Source of the DNA: Echinometra lucunter
Taxonomy: Eukaryota > Echinodermata > Echinoidea > Camarodonta > Echinometridae
DNA: 64,000 nt
Direction: 5' to 3'
NCBI GenBank assembly: GCA_029962745.1
Contig: CM057151.1
Span: forward strand, 6,429,706 to 6,493,705
In this document: positions 1 through 10,930 of the stretch, in pieces
How the letters are laid out: every line of letters begins with the position of its first letter
How positions within the stretch are numbered: position 1 is the stretch's first letter
Program-made: the position numbers and the translations under genes
The notes under the pieces: generated by a model
The model's database searches: none
What the model was told of the DNA's origin: nothing
Seen by the model: the letters and a program-made list of their open reading frames with translations, nothing else

Positions 1-1085
1 GCCCACATACATCATGATCGATTATCTCTCCTGACCTAACTTAGACCACAGCTAACTAGGACAGAAATAGAAGACGACGGACTTTCACAATTTTGAAAAG
101 AATGTGTTGATCGATCATCACGATTAATCATTATTATCTTTTAAAACTCTCTTATATATACTCGTGTTTACGGCCCCACCAAACGGGATCCAAACGTGAT
201 TAACACAGCAGCGGGGCTGATGCCCATCAGCCCCACTGCCGTGATAATCAATTCATAATCCCGTTTGGTGGGGCCGTAAACACGAGTATATATTAGGGAG
301 TGGTCAATCGAGTAATGTAATTAAAAATGTGAAAATGCAAAAATGAGTTTCATGATCGATCAACTATTGAACGAATAATAAAATGTAGATCTAGATCTAG
401 CCTAGGCCTAATACTTCGTGGGGGAATCAGCCCCACATTCAAACTGTAGAGGTGGGGCCTGAAACACGATATTGCCATTTAAGTTATATATTTTGGCATA
501 ATCGTGTTTCAGGCCCCACTCAATCAATGCATGGTGAGTGGGGCTGATGCCCACATACATCATCGATTATCTCTCCTGACCTAACTTAGACCACAGCTAA
601 CTGGGACAGAAATAGAAGATGACGGACTTTCACAATTTTTAAAAAAAAGAATGTGTTGATCGATCATCACGTTTAATCATTATCTTCTTTTAAATCTCTC
701 TTATATATACTCGTGTTAACGGCCCCACCAAACGCGATTCAAATATGATTAATACAGCATCGGGGCTGATGAGCACAGTAGGGTCTATATATATATACTC
801 GTGTTTACGGCCCCACCAAACGGGATCTAAACGTGATTAACACAGCAGCGGGGCTGATGCCCATCAGCCCCACTGCCGTGATAATCAATTCATAATCCCG
901 TTTGGTGGGGCCGTAAACACGAGTATATATTAGGGAGTGGTCAATCTAGTAATGTTAAAAATGTGAAAATGTAAAGATGAGTTTCATGATCGATCAACTA
1001 TTGAACGAATAATAAAATGTAGACCTAATACTTCGTGGGGAATCAGCCCCACATTCAAACTATATTAGAAGTGGGGCCTGAAACA
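1..1085. repeat. Two tandem ~548-bp units with large palindromes
   Basis: The block starting at base 1 recurs at about 549 with small differences. Each unit holds a long inverted repeat whose outer arms read CTCGTGTTTACGGCCCCACC and its reverse complement (about 158-290 and 790-925), around an inner hairpin built on GGGGCTGATG/CATCAGCCCC. A third, partial copy of the arm lies near 710. Each unit also carries a second GGGGCC-type inverted pair near 'GTGGGGCCTGAAACACGAT'. No coding frame is convincing. It looks like a tandemly amplified foldback element. The window starts inside it, so its left limit is unknown. Confidence 0.8.
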
Positions 1086-1800
1086 CGATATTGCCTAAGT
1101 GGCTAATTAACTAAGCAATTGATGAATTGGAGAGAATGAACTCAGATCGGGTGAACGATTGTTGGACGGATGACCAATTGCCTGCTGCTGTGACGAGGAG
1201 AGCAGGGTGACCGATTGCTTCGAAGGATGGGTGATTGCTGGTAGGAGCAAGAGACGGTTGACGGTTGGTGATGGTCGAGCACCGGCAGCTCCAGACATCA
1301 GCAGCGGTCATATACTTTGTTGACCAGACGGACGGGGAGCTCGGCCAGGCACAGGGCATCCTGACAAGATAGCCGTCATGGCCGTGTCAGCCGGCAAGGC
1401 GAACCGTGCCCGTCACAATATTTTCAAAAAAAGGATAGATCTACAGGTTTAAGGCTCAAAATACTTACATCAAAACGCACTTTGAATGATCGGGCCAACT
1501 GCTCAGCTGAAGCGCTATTTTGCCGAGACATTATGATGACTCCCACAGCCAATTCTTTCGACTTTCAAAACAATCTTTTTTTCCGCGCGATATCGCCTGA
1601 AGTTCATCAAGAGATTAAAAAAGCGTCGTGGCCGGTGTAGTAATTTAAGGATTTCTTTCACGACAATCTTGAAGTAATTACATCAAAAGTGCAAGGAAAT
1701 AAATAACTTTTTTTGTAAATCCTTATCCTGCACATGGCTTCCAGGCATTTGGTGCTAGTAATTTCAACAGAGTTAAAGGCTTCTTGTATAGACTACCACC
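1086..1800. other. Non-coding, nothing recognised
   Basis: Two overlapping 60-80 codon minus-strand frames at 1107-1359 are not supported by splice signals or recognisable protein sequence. I see no RNA gene or clear repeat here. Confidence 0.5.
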
Positions 1801-2205
1801 GGCGTAAATCCACTTTGAGGAGTGGGGGGGGGGGGGGGGGATGGGGGGGGGATGATTGACTTTTTTGCCGATTTTTTTTTCTGTCGAACTCACACTTAAG
1901 TATTTAACACACACCCTCATCCATCCGCACAGACCCCTTACACACGTTTTAATTTTCATTTTGCGAGCGAGCGAAGCGAGCAAGCCAAAAAAGTAACCAC
2001 TTTTTTTGGTTTTCAATTGCATTTTCAAATAGAAATTCTAAAATAAGATGGTTGTTTATGACAGATTATTAAAAGTTTTACTAACTGATTAATTCGAATA
2101 TCATTTCTTCCCTAAAAAGTGGGGGGGGGGGGGATATTTGTACACGCCATCCCCTCCTCTGGAAAAAGGGGGGATATATCCCCCCATCCCCCCGAGATTT
2201 ACGCC
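1801..2205. mobile_element. G-rich inverted-repeat element, short copy
   Basis: It begins GGCGTAAATC and ends GATTTACGCC, an inverted terminal match. Inside are poly-G tracts (17 G at 1824-1840), a GCGAGCGAAGCGAGC motif and an AT-rich centre. The same ends and interior, including the 'CTTTTTTGCCGATTT' and 'CAAATAGAAATTCTAAAATA' segments, recur at 20092-21576, where they are split by a further insertion. Non-autonomous; no coding capacity seen. Confidence 0.75.
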
Positions 2206-2395
2206 AATGTAGACTACTAGACTACTTTGCAGCCTAAAAGGAGATTATAATATTGAGCAGAATCCCCCCCCCCCCCCCCCACACCCGAGCTGAGGAGCCG
2301 GGCTGAGGAGTATAAATTTTAAGTCAATATAATATTATACGAACAGAGATCTTGCTCACATTGGTGATGCTGAATGATGAGGATGCTGATTGATC
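2206..2395. other. Short non-coding stretch with a poly-C tract
   Basis: It holds a 17-C run (2264-2280). No gene is seen. Confidence 0.5.
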
Positions 2396-2404
2396 ATGAT
2401 GAGA

Positions 2405-2449
<45 letters not shown>

Positions 2450-2510
2450 TATTGATGATGATGATGATGATGATATGAAAACAATTCCCACTGTGACGAT
2501 GATGATGTAT

Positions 2511-2565
<55 letters not shown>

Positions 2566-2652
2566 TTGATGATGATGATGATGATCACGCTGATATTGAA
2601 AACGATTCCCACTGTGACGATGATGATGATGATGCATGATGATGAAGATGGA
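2396..2652. repeat. (ATG)n microsatellite with an internal duplicated spacer
   Basis: Long runs of GAT/ATG trinucleotides are broken twice by nearly the same ~20-bp spacer (GAAAACAATTCCCACTGTGA near 2477 and GAAAACGATTCCCACTGTGA near 2598). The higher-order unit is therefore a spacer plus an ATG run. Poly-His/Ile/Ser reading frames here are artefacts of the repeat. Confidence 0.9.
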
Positions 2653-3739
2653 TACCCGGGGATGGATAATCATAAATATAAAATTCTGTCATGTCACACA
2701 AAATATTTTACAATTTAGGGGGAAACAATAGCCTAACCTAGCATATTTTGACAAAAATTATGCTAGTATCCACAGTACGGGATAGGCCGATCCGTGAGAC
2801 AGCTGGCTATAATAGTACTTTTTTGTCATTTGGAAAAAAATATGTTTCTCTCTACATTTGGGTGTGCAGCTGAACTTGAAGCCCGAAGCTGAAGCCTCCT
2901 GACCTGTACCTATTTTTAACTTAAGGGTCATTTTGGCAGGAAAGGGTACTCATTTTGGGGATTTTTTTTTTTTTTTTATAAACAGGTAACCCATTTTAGG
3001 CCATGATCTAAAAGTGGGGGTCATGTTTATAGGGATCAGTTCTGACACAAAACCATACCCCATGTTTAGAGATTTCTTGAAAAAAAACCAACCCATTAGA
3101 GCGGCACATATATTAGGAGTATCCACCCCCCCCCCCTCCCCTCGTCCCTTCCACCCAATTGTGAGATTCGGAAACAAAGAATCATCTCTAGTTTCCATAT
3201 CTCATAGTGAACATTAAATTATAATTACTTTATTTAATGGTATAATATGATACTGTAGGCCTATAAGGGTAATGGTTTTGAAGATTTACATAGTCACTTC
3301 TTTTAGATTTGAAGTTTGGGGGGGGGGGGGAAACAAAAACAAAAGAATCCTTCCAAGTGTAATAAAATGATATTGATAACAGAGGGATTAAGTTTTAAAA
3401 AAATTGTATCAAATATTAGTGGTAAATTATCGAAAAGCAGTTGTTTATATTGAAAATTTGGTAGGTGGTTTAATTCCATGAAAAGCGGTAGTCTCCATAC
3501 CGCCTGCAGGGGCCGCGGGGCGGGGGGGGGGGGGTGGTTGCAGCCCTTCCCCATTTCGGATGAAAATGAAAAAGAAAGAAAAAAGAAAAAAGATCAACAT
3601 AAAGATCAACATAAAGAAAAAAAATAGAAATTGTAGAACTTCATATTCCAGTTGCTCAAAGGCTCGCAAAACCATAAAAACTCAAGGGCTTCAGGGGCCT
3701 CCCCAACATGGACCCCGCCTGTTTGGGTGTCAGCCCCCC

Positions 3740-3772
<33 letters not shown>

Positions 3773-3984
3773 CAAAAAACGTTCCGCAGCCCTTCGCCTG
3801 AATCGGTAGAGTTGGCTATTATGGCCTGAGATGGATTGTCTAGATAAAGAGGGATAAAGGGGTGACTATTTCGCGACAGGATCCTGGGTCGACAAACTTG
3901 GGGTCAAGAGAATTTCCATAAAAACGACGTAAACAGTAAGCGCAAGCCCCACAGATCAGTGAAGCATCCCCAACGAAAGGACAA
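2653..3984. other. Non-coding upstream region with G/C homopolymers
   Basis: No exon could be supported. The stretch contains poly-G tracts near 3318-3330 and 3521-3532, a 23-C tract at 3734-3756 followed by a short CA run, and AT-rich sequence. Confidence 0.5.
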
Positions 3985-4173
3985 GGTAAGCACTATATAG
4001 GTACCAATCCCGCAGACGCAAGCTGAAACCCCAATCCTAATCCTAACCCTAATCCTAACCATAACCCTAACCCTAATCCTAACCCTAATCCTAATCCTAA
4101 TCCTAATCCTATGAATATTTAGGAATATTTATGAGCTTGCGTCTGCAGGATTGGTACCTATTTAGTGCTTACC
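3985..4173. mobile_element. 189-bp MITE with a telomere-like CCTAAY core
   Basis: The 40-bp terminal inverted repeats start GGTAAGCACT (3985-4024 and 4134-4173) and match at about 38 of 40 positions. The 9-bp direct repeat AAAGGACAA abuts both ends (3976-3984 and 4174-4182), as expected of a target-site duplication. The core (about 4028-4111) is an array of CCTAAT/CCTAAC hexamers, one base from the animal telomere repeat strand CCCTAA. The 9-bp duplication would suit a MULE- or Merlin-like transposase; that is inference only. It lies about 240 bp upstream of the NDUFA12 start. Confidence 0.85.
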
Positions 4174-4410
4174 AAAGGACAATGGTCCAAGAGTAAATTA
4201 GCAGTTGTCAATTTGAACGTAAGTGGGAGATTTTGAAGAGAGAGAGTAACTTAATTTATAAATAGGGTAGAAAATCATTATTAGTTAAATAATCGTTTGC
4301 AAAATTGTTCAGTACTAAAAGGTACATTTATTTCTAAAGGTTAATATTTGTGATTCAGATATGAACTTCAGATATAGAGTCTAAATTTTACAAGGTCAAT
4401 GTATTTCGAA

Positions 4411-4493
4411 ATGGCGTCGACTTTGACTGGGAGATTCTTCCAAACTATCAAAGAAAGTGGTGGATTGAGAGGATCGTTTTGGAAATTACTTAG
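4411..4493 (+). CDS. NDUFA12: NDUFA12 coding exon 1
   Basis: It encodes [18 protein letters not shown] and onward to KLLR. Donor TTAG|GTAATG, phase 2. Confidence 0.95.
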
Positions 4494-7400
4494 GTAATGA
4501 AATCATTTAAATCATATTTCCTTTGACCACATCGTGGCATCGTGATGAATAGGTAATCTTTCTAACTTCCGAACGTACTATCAAATATTCTTATGCAGAC
4601 TAATGAAGAGTTGCCGCGAGAGCTCGGTCATGGTCCCGTACGTTGATTATCATGTAACGTTAATCACGTACGGTGTATGATGATGTGACCATGGCATGGA
4701 AACTTCGCGCACGTTATTATTATTTTTTTTTTAACTTAAAGAACGCTATATTTGATCAATAATTTCTCAAATTCTATCCAAAATATATTCAGATTGATAG
4801 ATACCAACGAGAAAGCAAAATGTTAGAACACGTTAGGTGCAAGAAGATTATTGACAAAGAATTCCAGAAATATCACAATCGCAAAATTCAAATTTTAAAT
4901 TGCAACGCCAATGCGTAGATCTATCATCTTATTGCAGTTGATAAAAGTTTACAAAAATAATGAGTCCAAACTGTGCACAACAGTTTACAAATAGACTAAT
5001 TAATTCCAAATACGTCTAGAGATCATCAAACGTAAGATACGGTAATTGGTTGGACCTACTACTACTCATCGACCACCTTTAATTGGTGACGTCGTATCTC
5101 AGAAAATATTTGTTGGTTTTCCCTTAATTTCATCTCACTTGTGCAGAAAATGCAGCAGATTAACATCTCATGTTCAGATTGTTGACTCGTACAATACGCA
5201 CGGAATTCTAGGCGACAAAGCATGTGATGTTTTTCACTTGGCGCCTGTGTGAGCTCATTATTTAAACCGACCGCCCGTCCTCTATATTAATTAAGCACAT
5301 AGACTAATTATCATTTTCATTATCAAAGTTTTTAAAGAAATAATCAAATTCTGTTATTTCATCCTAATTTCTCTTGGACTTTGGTTACAATACACTGCTT
5401 GATTACTGTGGGGTATTGTGCCAAGTTCCACACGTACTTTTTTATTTCATGCGCAGGAAAGCATTGCGCGAAGGTGGTTGGTTTAAAAAAAGGTGGTCGA
5501 TGAGTAGTAGAGCTACCATATATTACAGAGCACTAAATGTTACTGGCAAACCCGGAGAATAGGGGTCCGGAACGCGCGTGCTGTATTTATTTGTGTGCAA
5601 GCAAACATGCAGCCCAGTGGCAGTTGCAGCGGTGACGGGGACGATCTACACAAGATTCAGCAATGAAACATTTGTGAGTTTGAGAACATTTCTGGCCAAA
5701 ATCAAAATGATTTTCATCACATAACCAAAAAGCTGAAAACCGAGAGGAAAATGTAATATATTAGAATATGATTAAAACATATTTTAAAGTCATTTTGAAC
5801 TTGATTATGGACTTGTCACATACCCTGACTCTCGACTGTCTCTGCCGATCTCTGCACTGTACGAATGGCATGGCGTGCGTTCTGGTCCCCTATTCTCTGG
5901 GTCTGCCCAGTTACTTTAGTGTGAGTGGATAATTGTAGACCTATGTCATGAGGCTATGCAGGTGGCGTACTGGTTACAGTGGGTACACGTAACTAGAAAT
6001 AATCTGATTCTCCAAAAGTTGCAAAACATTTATTTTTTTCTGACTAAAAATCTTTGATGTTAAGATGTGTTGATGAGCATGAGAAGAGGCTTATTAGCTA
6101 TCAGCAGGTCTGATATCTTCTGCACTTGACCCTCGTCATCAAATCACATGTATCTACTTGTCCATTAACTTTCCTAATTACAGTTAGGCATATTGAATTG
6201 TAAATCAACTTTCATCATTGCAGGGGAGAAGACCTGAAGATTGGAGTGCTTGTTGGTGAGGACAAATATGGCAACAAGTACTATGAGAACGACAGATTTT
6301 TCATAGGTAATATCATAGATTTAATCCTGTATTTTACGGAACTGAAGTATGTTGCACTATTCACATTGTTGGTTGCTGTAAGACTCCACGTGTTGAAATC
6401 TGGTGCTGAAGATCTGTATGATTGTGAAAAGTTGAAAACTTTGTGAGTTATTTAAGAATAATCTGGATCATTTATATGAAGTGATATGATTGATTGTTCC
6501 TCTTTAACTTCTGATTTTTTACAATTAACAGTTTTGATGTATCATGTAGGTCATGGAGTTTGCGAATTAATTACTCTCAAGTATACATGCAATGGTTAAA
6601 GTTGTAGCAGTAATTAAGGTACATAACCATTGAAATACAAAATCACCCTTGAACCATTACTTGGTAAAATGGGTAATTGAAATACATCTCAAGTCTGGTA
6701 GAAGAATCGTTTCTCAAATCATGTTTTCCCCAATTAATATTACATACATCATATTTCTTGTGACCTTGTAGCCAGGAACAGATGGGTGCAATATCGTGAT
6801 GACCGTTACTGGAATTATGATGCAAGTCTTGTTCCTCCAGAATGGTGAGTGATACAAAGATAATTCAAAGGGTTATGCAGGGCTTGACACTTACAGGTGC
6901 TGCGGACACATGGCCCCCCCCCCCCCAAATGTTGGTCTGGACCCCCATATATGAATGAACACTTGTAACGCAGGTCTCAATACATGCAGAGTCCAGAATT
7001 CTAATGCGGATCGATCATCCTGTACCAAAAAGTTAGTGTGGAGCCGTGGATTATATCTACAAGTAGAAGCATGTTCTAATCTTCCATTATTCTGTCATTC
7101 TTCCATTATTCAGTGGGCTTGAATCATTTTATTCATGCATGATCAGACAGATCAGCATATTAGGAGAACCGAAGCTACTTTTGAAGCTACACATTAACCT
7201 TTACCAATACTATTTGAGGTGAAAGATTCCAGTCATGAAATTATCACTAATGATGATAATTGTAAGTGTGATTAATGATGGGCCTTTTTTCTGCAAGAGT
7301 TTGAACATAGGAACTTGTGATGATACAGTGCAGATAGGAAGAATGATCCAGTTTTGAATGGAACTATGTTTGCATGCTCAAGCTTGTACCAGCTCCAGTT

Positions 7401-7633
7401 TTTCTTGATCTATTTTTTAAAAGTCTTTATAAGCTTCCTTTCCTGTTCTCTGTTCATATAGGCACAGATGGCTCCACAACATAACAGATGACCCACCAAC
7501 AAAGGTTCCCCCGGTCCCTCGCAAGTTCATCTGGAAAGAGCACAAGGAGAATCTTTCTGGAACCAATAAGGAATATGTACCTTACTCAACCACACCAAAA
7601 AAGATCCATGAATGGGTACCTCCAAGGAGTTAG
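4411..7633 (+). CDS. NDUFA12: NADH:ubiquinone oxidoreductase subunit A12 (4 exons)
   Basis: Join of 4411-4493, 6224-6306, 6772-6844 and 7462-7633: 411 nt, 136 residues, close to the roughly 145 of vertebrate NDUFA12. The product is an accessory subunit of mitochondrial respiratory complex I in the B17.2/NDUFA12 family; it supports complex assembly and stability and is not catalytic. The family signatures are visible: [12 protein letters not shown] (about residues 38-49), [29 protein letters not shown], and a proline-rich C-terminal part. The ATG at 4411 opens [18 protein letters not shown], matching the usual N-terminus. Introns have phases 2, 1 and 2 with clean GT..AG borders. Intron 1 holds a CACTA-like inverted-repeat element. 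An AATAAA at about 8161 is a plausible 3' end signal. Confidence 0.97.
4494..5530. other. NDUFA12 intron 1, left part
   Basis: AT-rich intron sequence. An imperfect inverted repeat at about 4624-4700 is built on GGTCATGGTCCCGTACG and its counterpart. No other feature is seen. Confidence 0.5.
5531..5921. mobile_element. CACTA-ended inverted-repeat element in NDUFA12 intron 1
   Basis: About 50-bp imperfect terminal inverted repeats run inward from CACTAAATGTTACTGG on the left and its counterpart ending TTACTTTAGTG on the right, both including GAGAATAGGGG. Ends beginning CACTA are typical of the CACTA/EnSpm group. I could not find a convincing short target duplication, so the family is tentative. 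There is no coding capacity. Confidence 0.7.
6224..6306 (+). CDS. NDUFA12: NDUFA12 coding exon 2
   Basis: Acceptor ATTGCAG|GGGAG; encodes [20 protein letters not shown] through FFIG; donor ATAG|GTAATA, phase 1. Confidence 0.96.
6772..6844 (+). CDS. NDUFA12: NDUFA12 coding exon 3
   Basis: Acceptor CTTGTAG|CCAGG; encodes [20 protein letters not shown] through PPEW; donor AATG|GTGAGT, phase 2. Confidence 0.96.
7462..7633 (+). CDS. NDUFA12: NDUFA12 coding exon 4 with stop
   Basis: Acceptor TATAG|GCACAG; encodes [20 protein letters not shown] through HEWVPPRS, then TAG at 7631-7633. Confidence 0.96.
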
Positions 7634-8158
7634 TGCTCATTTACTTAGAGTTTAGATATTTCATTTGGATAGTTGTTCATTGGTCTCAAGTTTAGGTCAA
7701 CTTGAATGTGGAAAAGTGACCTGACATTTAGGTTGTCTCTTGAAAGAAATGCAGAATAAGTCCTTGCACTCGACAAAAGGACAAACCAAACTTGAGAAAC
7801 TGCTCTTCTTTAGTTTAATGTAAATTAAATCTGGAACATATTTAGATATTGAGAGCAACAGCTTCCACCTTAAGAAAATAAATTATTGACATTTGTGCTA
7901 GTTTTAGTTCAAGGAGACATCAGTATTTCAATTACAAAATGGTTTGTCTACTACATGTATTACAGTTAAACAAATGAATTATAGAAATATTTAATTTGAA
8001 TTTTGCCATGTGTGAAGATTACTTTAAAACAACTTTCAGTTTGAAATCATTTTTCCTTGCAAAGGGTGTGATAGAATCAGTGAATTAAGCAGTGAATGCT
8101 GAAAAGACTACAGAAGATATTCCTTTTAATTTTGTTGTACATAAATCATCGGACAGAT

Positions 8159-8166
8159 GAAATAAA
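8159..8166 (+). terminator. Likely NDUFA12 polyadenylation signal
   Basis: An AATAAA sits about 530 bp after the stop, in an AT-rich stretch. Confidence 0.5.
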
Positions 8167-8170
8167 CTAT

Positions 8171-9274
8171 ATATACATAAAATATATTTGTGTCATACTA
8201 GAATAATTATTTCCGATTCAGACTTTTAGAAATACAAAATAAATCTGCAGAAGCAAAACAACAGAAATCATGGGCACCACTAGAAAAAAAAAAAGATAAA
8301 ATGCAAGTTTTAGTCAAGACAAATTTTCAAAATTTGCTTTTCAGGCATTTGGCAAGTTCATTCATGAGCCTGTACCTTTCAAAGTTCTGTTTTTGTAGCT
8401 TAAACTGATTGTCATTTCTATGCAGTGCTGTCCTGGACTCCTTTTAGGGAGAATAATGCAGATGAGATTCAAAGGAAATTTGTTACGTGGAGGTTTTGAG
8501 AATCTGGCATGGACAGGAAATAGAAAGAGGTTGAGGGAAGAGGAGTAAAGTGAGAAGGTTACTTTGGATAGATATTTTGAGAGAATGAGGGGGTGGGGGG
8601 GGGGGGGGGGGGAGTGAAGCACCAAGAGGTAGAACTTGCTGGAGAAAGGCCAGAGATAAAAGTTGTGGAACAGCATTATTGCCAAATTAATGGATATGCT
8701 AACTAAATTACATGTACATGTATGAAAGACCGAGAGAGAGGGGACTTGAAGTGAATTTATTAGAAATACACTGTAAATAGAACTGAAGTTGAAAGAGCAT
8801 TCTAATAAGTGCATAAACGTGATTGAGGAAAAGAGAGTGGAAGAGTGACAGAGAGAACAGAAAAAAAAAACCGGGTGGGAGAAAGATGTATAAGCAACAA
8901 AAAAAAGCTTAGAAGTCAAAAGATGAGGTCATTATGATGTTCAGAGAAAAGTAGACTATGTTTCTGTCGTGTGCTTGTGAGTTAATTAGGAAATTTGTTT
9001 TCTAAACCTTGCTTTCTCTGACCAAGCAATGCTCGAGTCTATGATTGAGAATAATAAAAAATATCAAACATGAATAACTAAAACATGACAACAAGGAAAA
9101 GGTTTTTAAATAAAATATTGTTTTATTTGTATCCTTACTAGCACTTGAAGGAATGATTATGGAGGCAACTTCCTCCTCATTGGCTTAATTATAGATCTTC
9201 ATGAAATTGAAACAACTAAATTATGGTATCTTTGACTATCCTTTTACACCATACCATTCCTAAAATACTGCTTA
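8171..9274. other. Intergenic, nothing recognised
   Basis: AT-rich sequence with an 18-G tract at 8595-8612. A 185-codon minus-strand frame (8362-8919) is rich in Ser/Phe/Leu, runs through the poly-G tract as poly-Pro, and lacks recognisable motifs, so I do not call it. Confidence 0.5.
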
Positions 9275-10531
9275 TTATGATGGAATTGTCTTACTCTTTT
9301 TGAGGTGGTCTGTTAGCATCAACAGATCATCTCTTAATTCATTGAAATTTTTAATTAAAGTTTTGAGATCAGATCCATATGCAAATTTTGTTTTCAATTC
9401 ATGTGGCTTTACTGGGCAGATGACTTTAAAAACCTGCCATAATTTGTGCTGATCATCATTCATTTGAACCTTTGTGCAAATCGGCAACAGTTAATTTGCA
9501 CTAGCAGTTGAAGATGAATGCATCCCCCAATAGCTTATGAAATTGATTTTAACTATTCCAGCAACATCTGTGTTGGTTTTATCCTGCAATAGGGATACTA
9601 AATTTCAATGTCCCTCAAATATAGCAATACACGGACATGACAAATGTTTATATTTTATTTAATGGACATCACAAATAAAATGAAGTGCTCATTTAACATA
9701 TTTGGAATAATACTCTTGGTTGGGTATTAATTGCTTTCACCATTGATGATATGGTCACAATTTTCTTCCCTTAGAACAAAATCCACACTACACTGGAGGC
9801 ATATCAAATATGTTGGCTGCCATAATTATCTCTTCTTACCGTCCAATCTCGACACAATCAATATTTCAGTTTTACTATTTAATCCTAATTTTCATATCAT
9901 TAAAAAGACTGTGGACTTACATGGTTTTGTTTGACAGCATGATCATATTCGTAGCATTTTTCTCTTCAGTGAAGATTATATCTAAATAAATCACAAATTC
10001 ACTGTAATGGGAAATGTGTTTATAAGGGAAATTACCATACAAAATAGTTGATTCCCAAAAAATTTGAATATCATCTGAGATGATTAATTTAGAGATTGAG
10101 ATTAGATTTCTTTTCTCACTCAAAAATACACAGACTGCTCCATGGGCAATTTCTATATGCTGTATATATATCTCTGCTTGCATCACACACAAGGAAAGCC
10201 CAATCACATCAACATGAATACCAAATTTCGAACATAAAAACCTGTTTTGCTTTGGTTCTTCAACAACATGGCTACAATTCAAAAACCCATTTGTGACATA
10301 ACAAGCCTGGTCCACTTGGAGATATGTACAATCCAATGTGATGAATATGTATTCAGCACATAAAATTACTATTTTTCTGCATGGACCATTCAAAAAGTTT
10401 CCCCTGAATGGTGTATCAATTAGAAACATGTTTTACAGAGGCACTGTTAAAAAAAAAAAGCACCTGCGTGTATAGACTGATCGTTTATCGCTTATCGTTG
10501 AGGGCAGCAGATGATCAGCCACATCAGCCAT
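9275..10531 (-). pseudogene. Unidentified open reading blocks 3' of SUCLG2
   Basis: I do not recognise this. On the minus strand, an ATG at 10531 opens MADVADHLLPSTISDKRSVY and continues to a TAA at 10433-10435. The same frame then stays open for about 170 codons (10432-9920), and this block ends at a donor-like ACCAT|GTAAGT. After a ~330-bp gap that is not open, the frame opens again from an acceptor-like CTATTGCAG at about 9587, with one TAA, and runs to a stop at 9275-9277. The last block includes the helical, charged segment LKTLIKNFNELRDDLLMLTD. Three interpretations are possible: a decayed gene, a fast-evolving gene with sequence errors, or chance frames in the SUCLG2 3' UTR, since this lies on the same strand 290 bp past the SUCLG2 stop. 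Confidence 0.25.
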
Positions 10532-10820
10532 TACTGCAGTGTCCCGTCATAGAGTTACATACAACAATGCAGCGCAGCTGAATTAGCGCCCAAAGATTAC
10601 ATACACACTATATGGGGGACACAGCCGTAATGCCACTGCCCACAAATCAATTTTCAGATTGGTCTATATTCTATAAAGACCATTTTTCTTCTCTTGACTG
10701 GTCTTTATACAGGTTTAGCTCTATCATATGTAACAAAGTGTTGTACGAATGTCCAAAGTTGCAGAGTACTTTGAGCCAGAATACTCCTTGCTCATGTCGA
10801 TCGGCCTTCCTATTATGTTG

Positions 10821-10930
10821 TTAATTAAGGCAAGCAACAGCTTTAATGGCAGCATCTTCCAGATCTGAAGCAATTTCAATTGAAAGACCGCTCTCATTGA
10901 GGATACTAGTAGCTTTCTCTACATTGAATC
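10821..10930 (-). CDS. SUCLG2: SUCLG2 coding exon 10 with stop
   Basis: Encodes [20 protein letters not shown] through KAVACLN; TAA at 10821-10823. Acceptor TTTCATAG. Confidence 0.95.

Noticed and set aside
2356..2673. 105-residue His/Ile-rich frame
   Set aside because: Translation of the (ATG)n microsatellite.
8362..8919. 185-codon minus-strand frame
   Set aside because: Low-complexity Ser/Phe/Leu composition, passes through a poly-G tract, and has no motif or splice context.
10449..10468. A 20-nt 'intron' (GTGC, T-run, AACAG) in the open frame downstream of SUCLG2
   Set aside because: Far shorter than animal introns, and removing it leads to an early stop.
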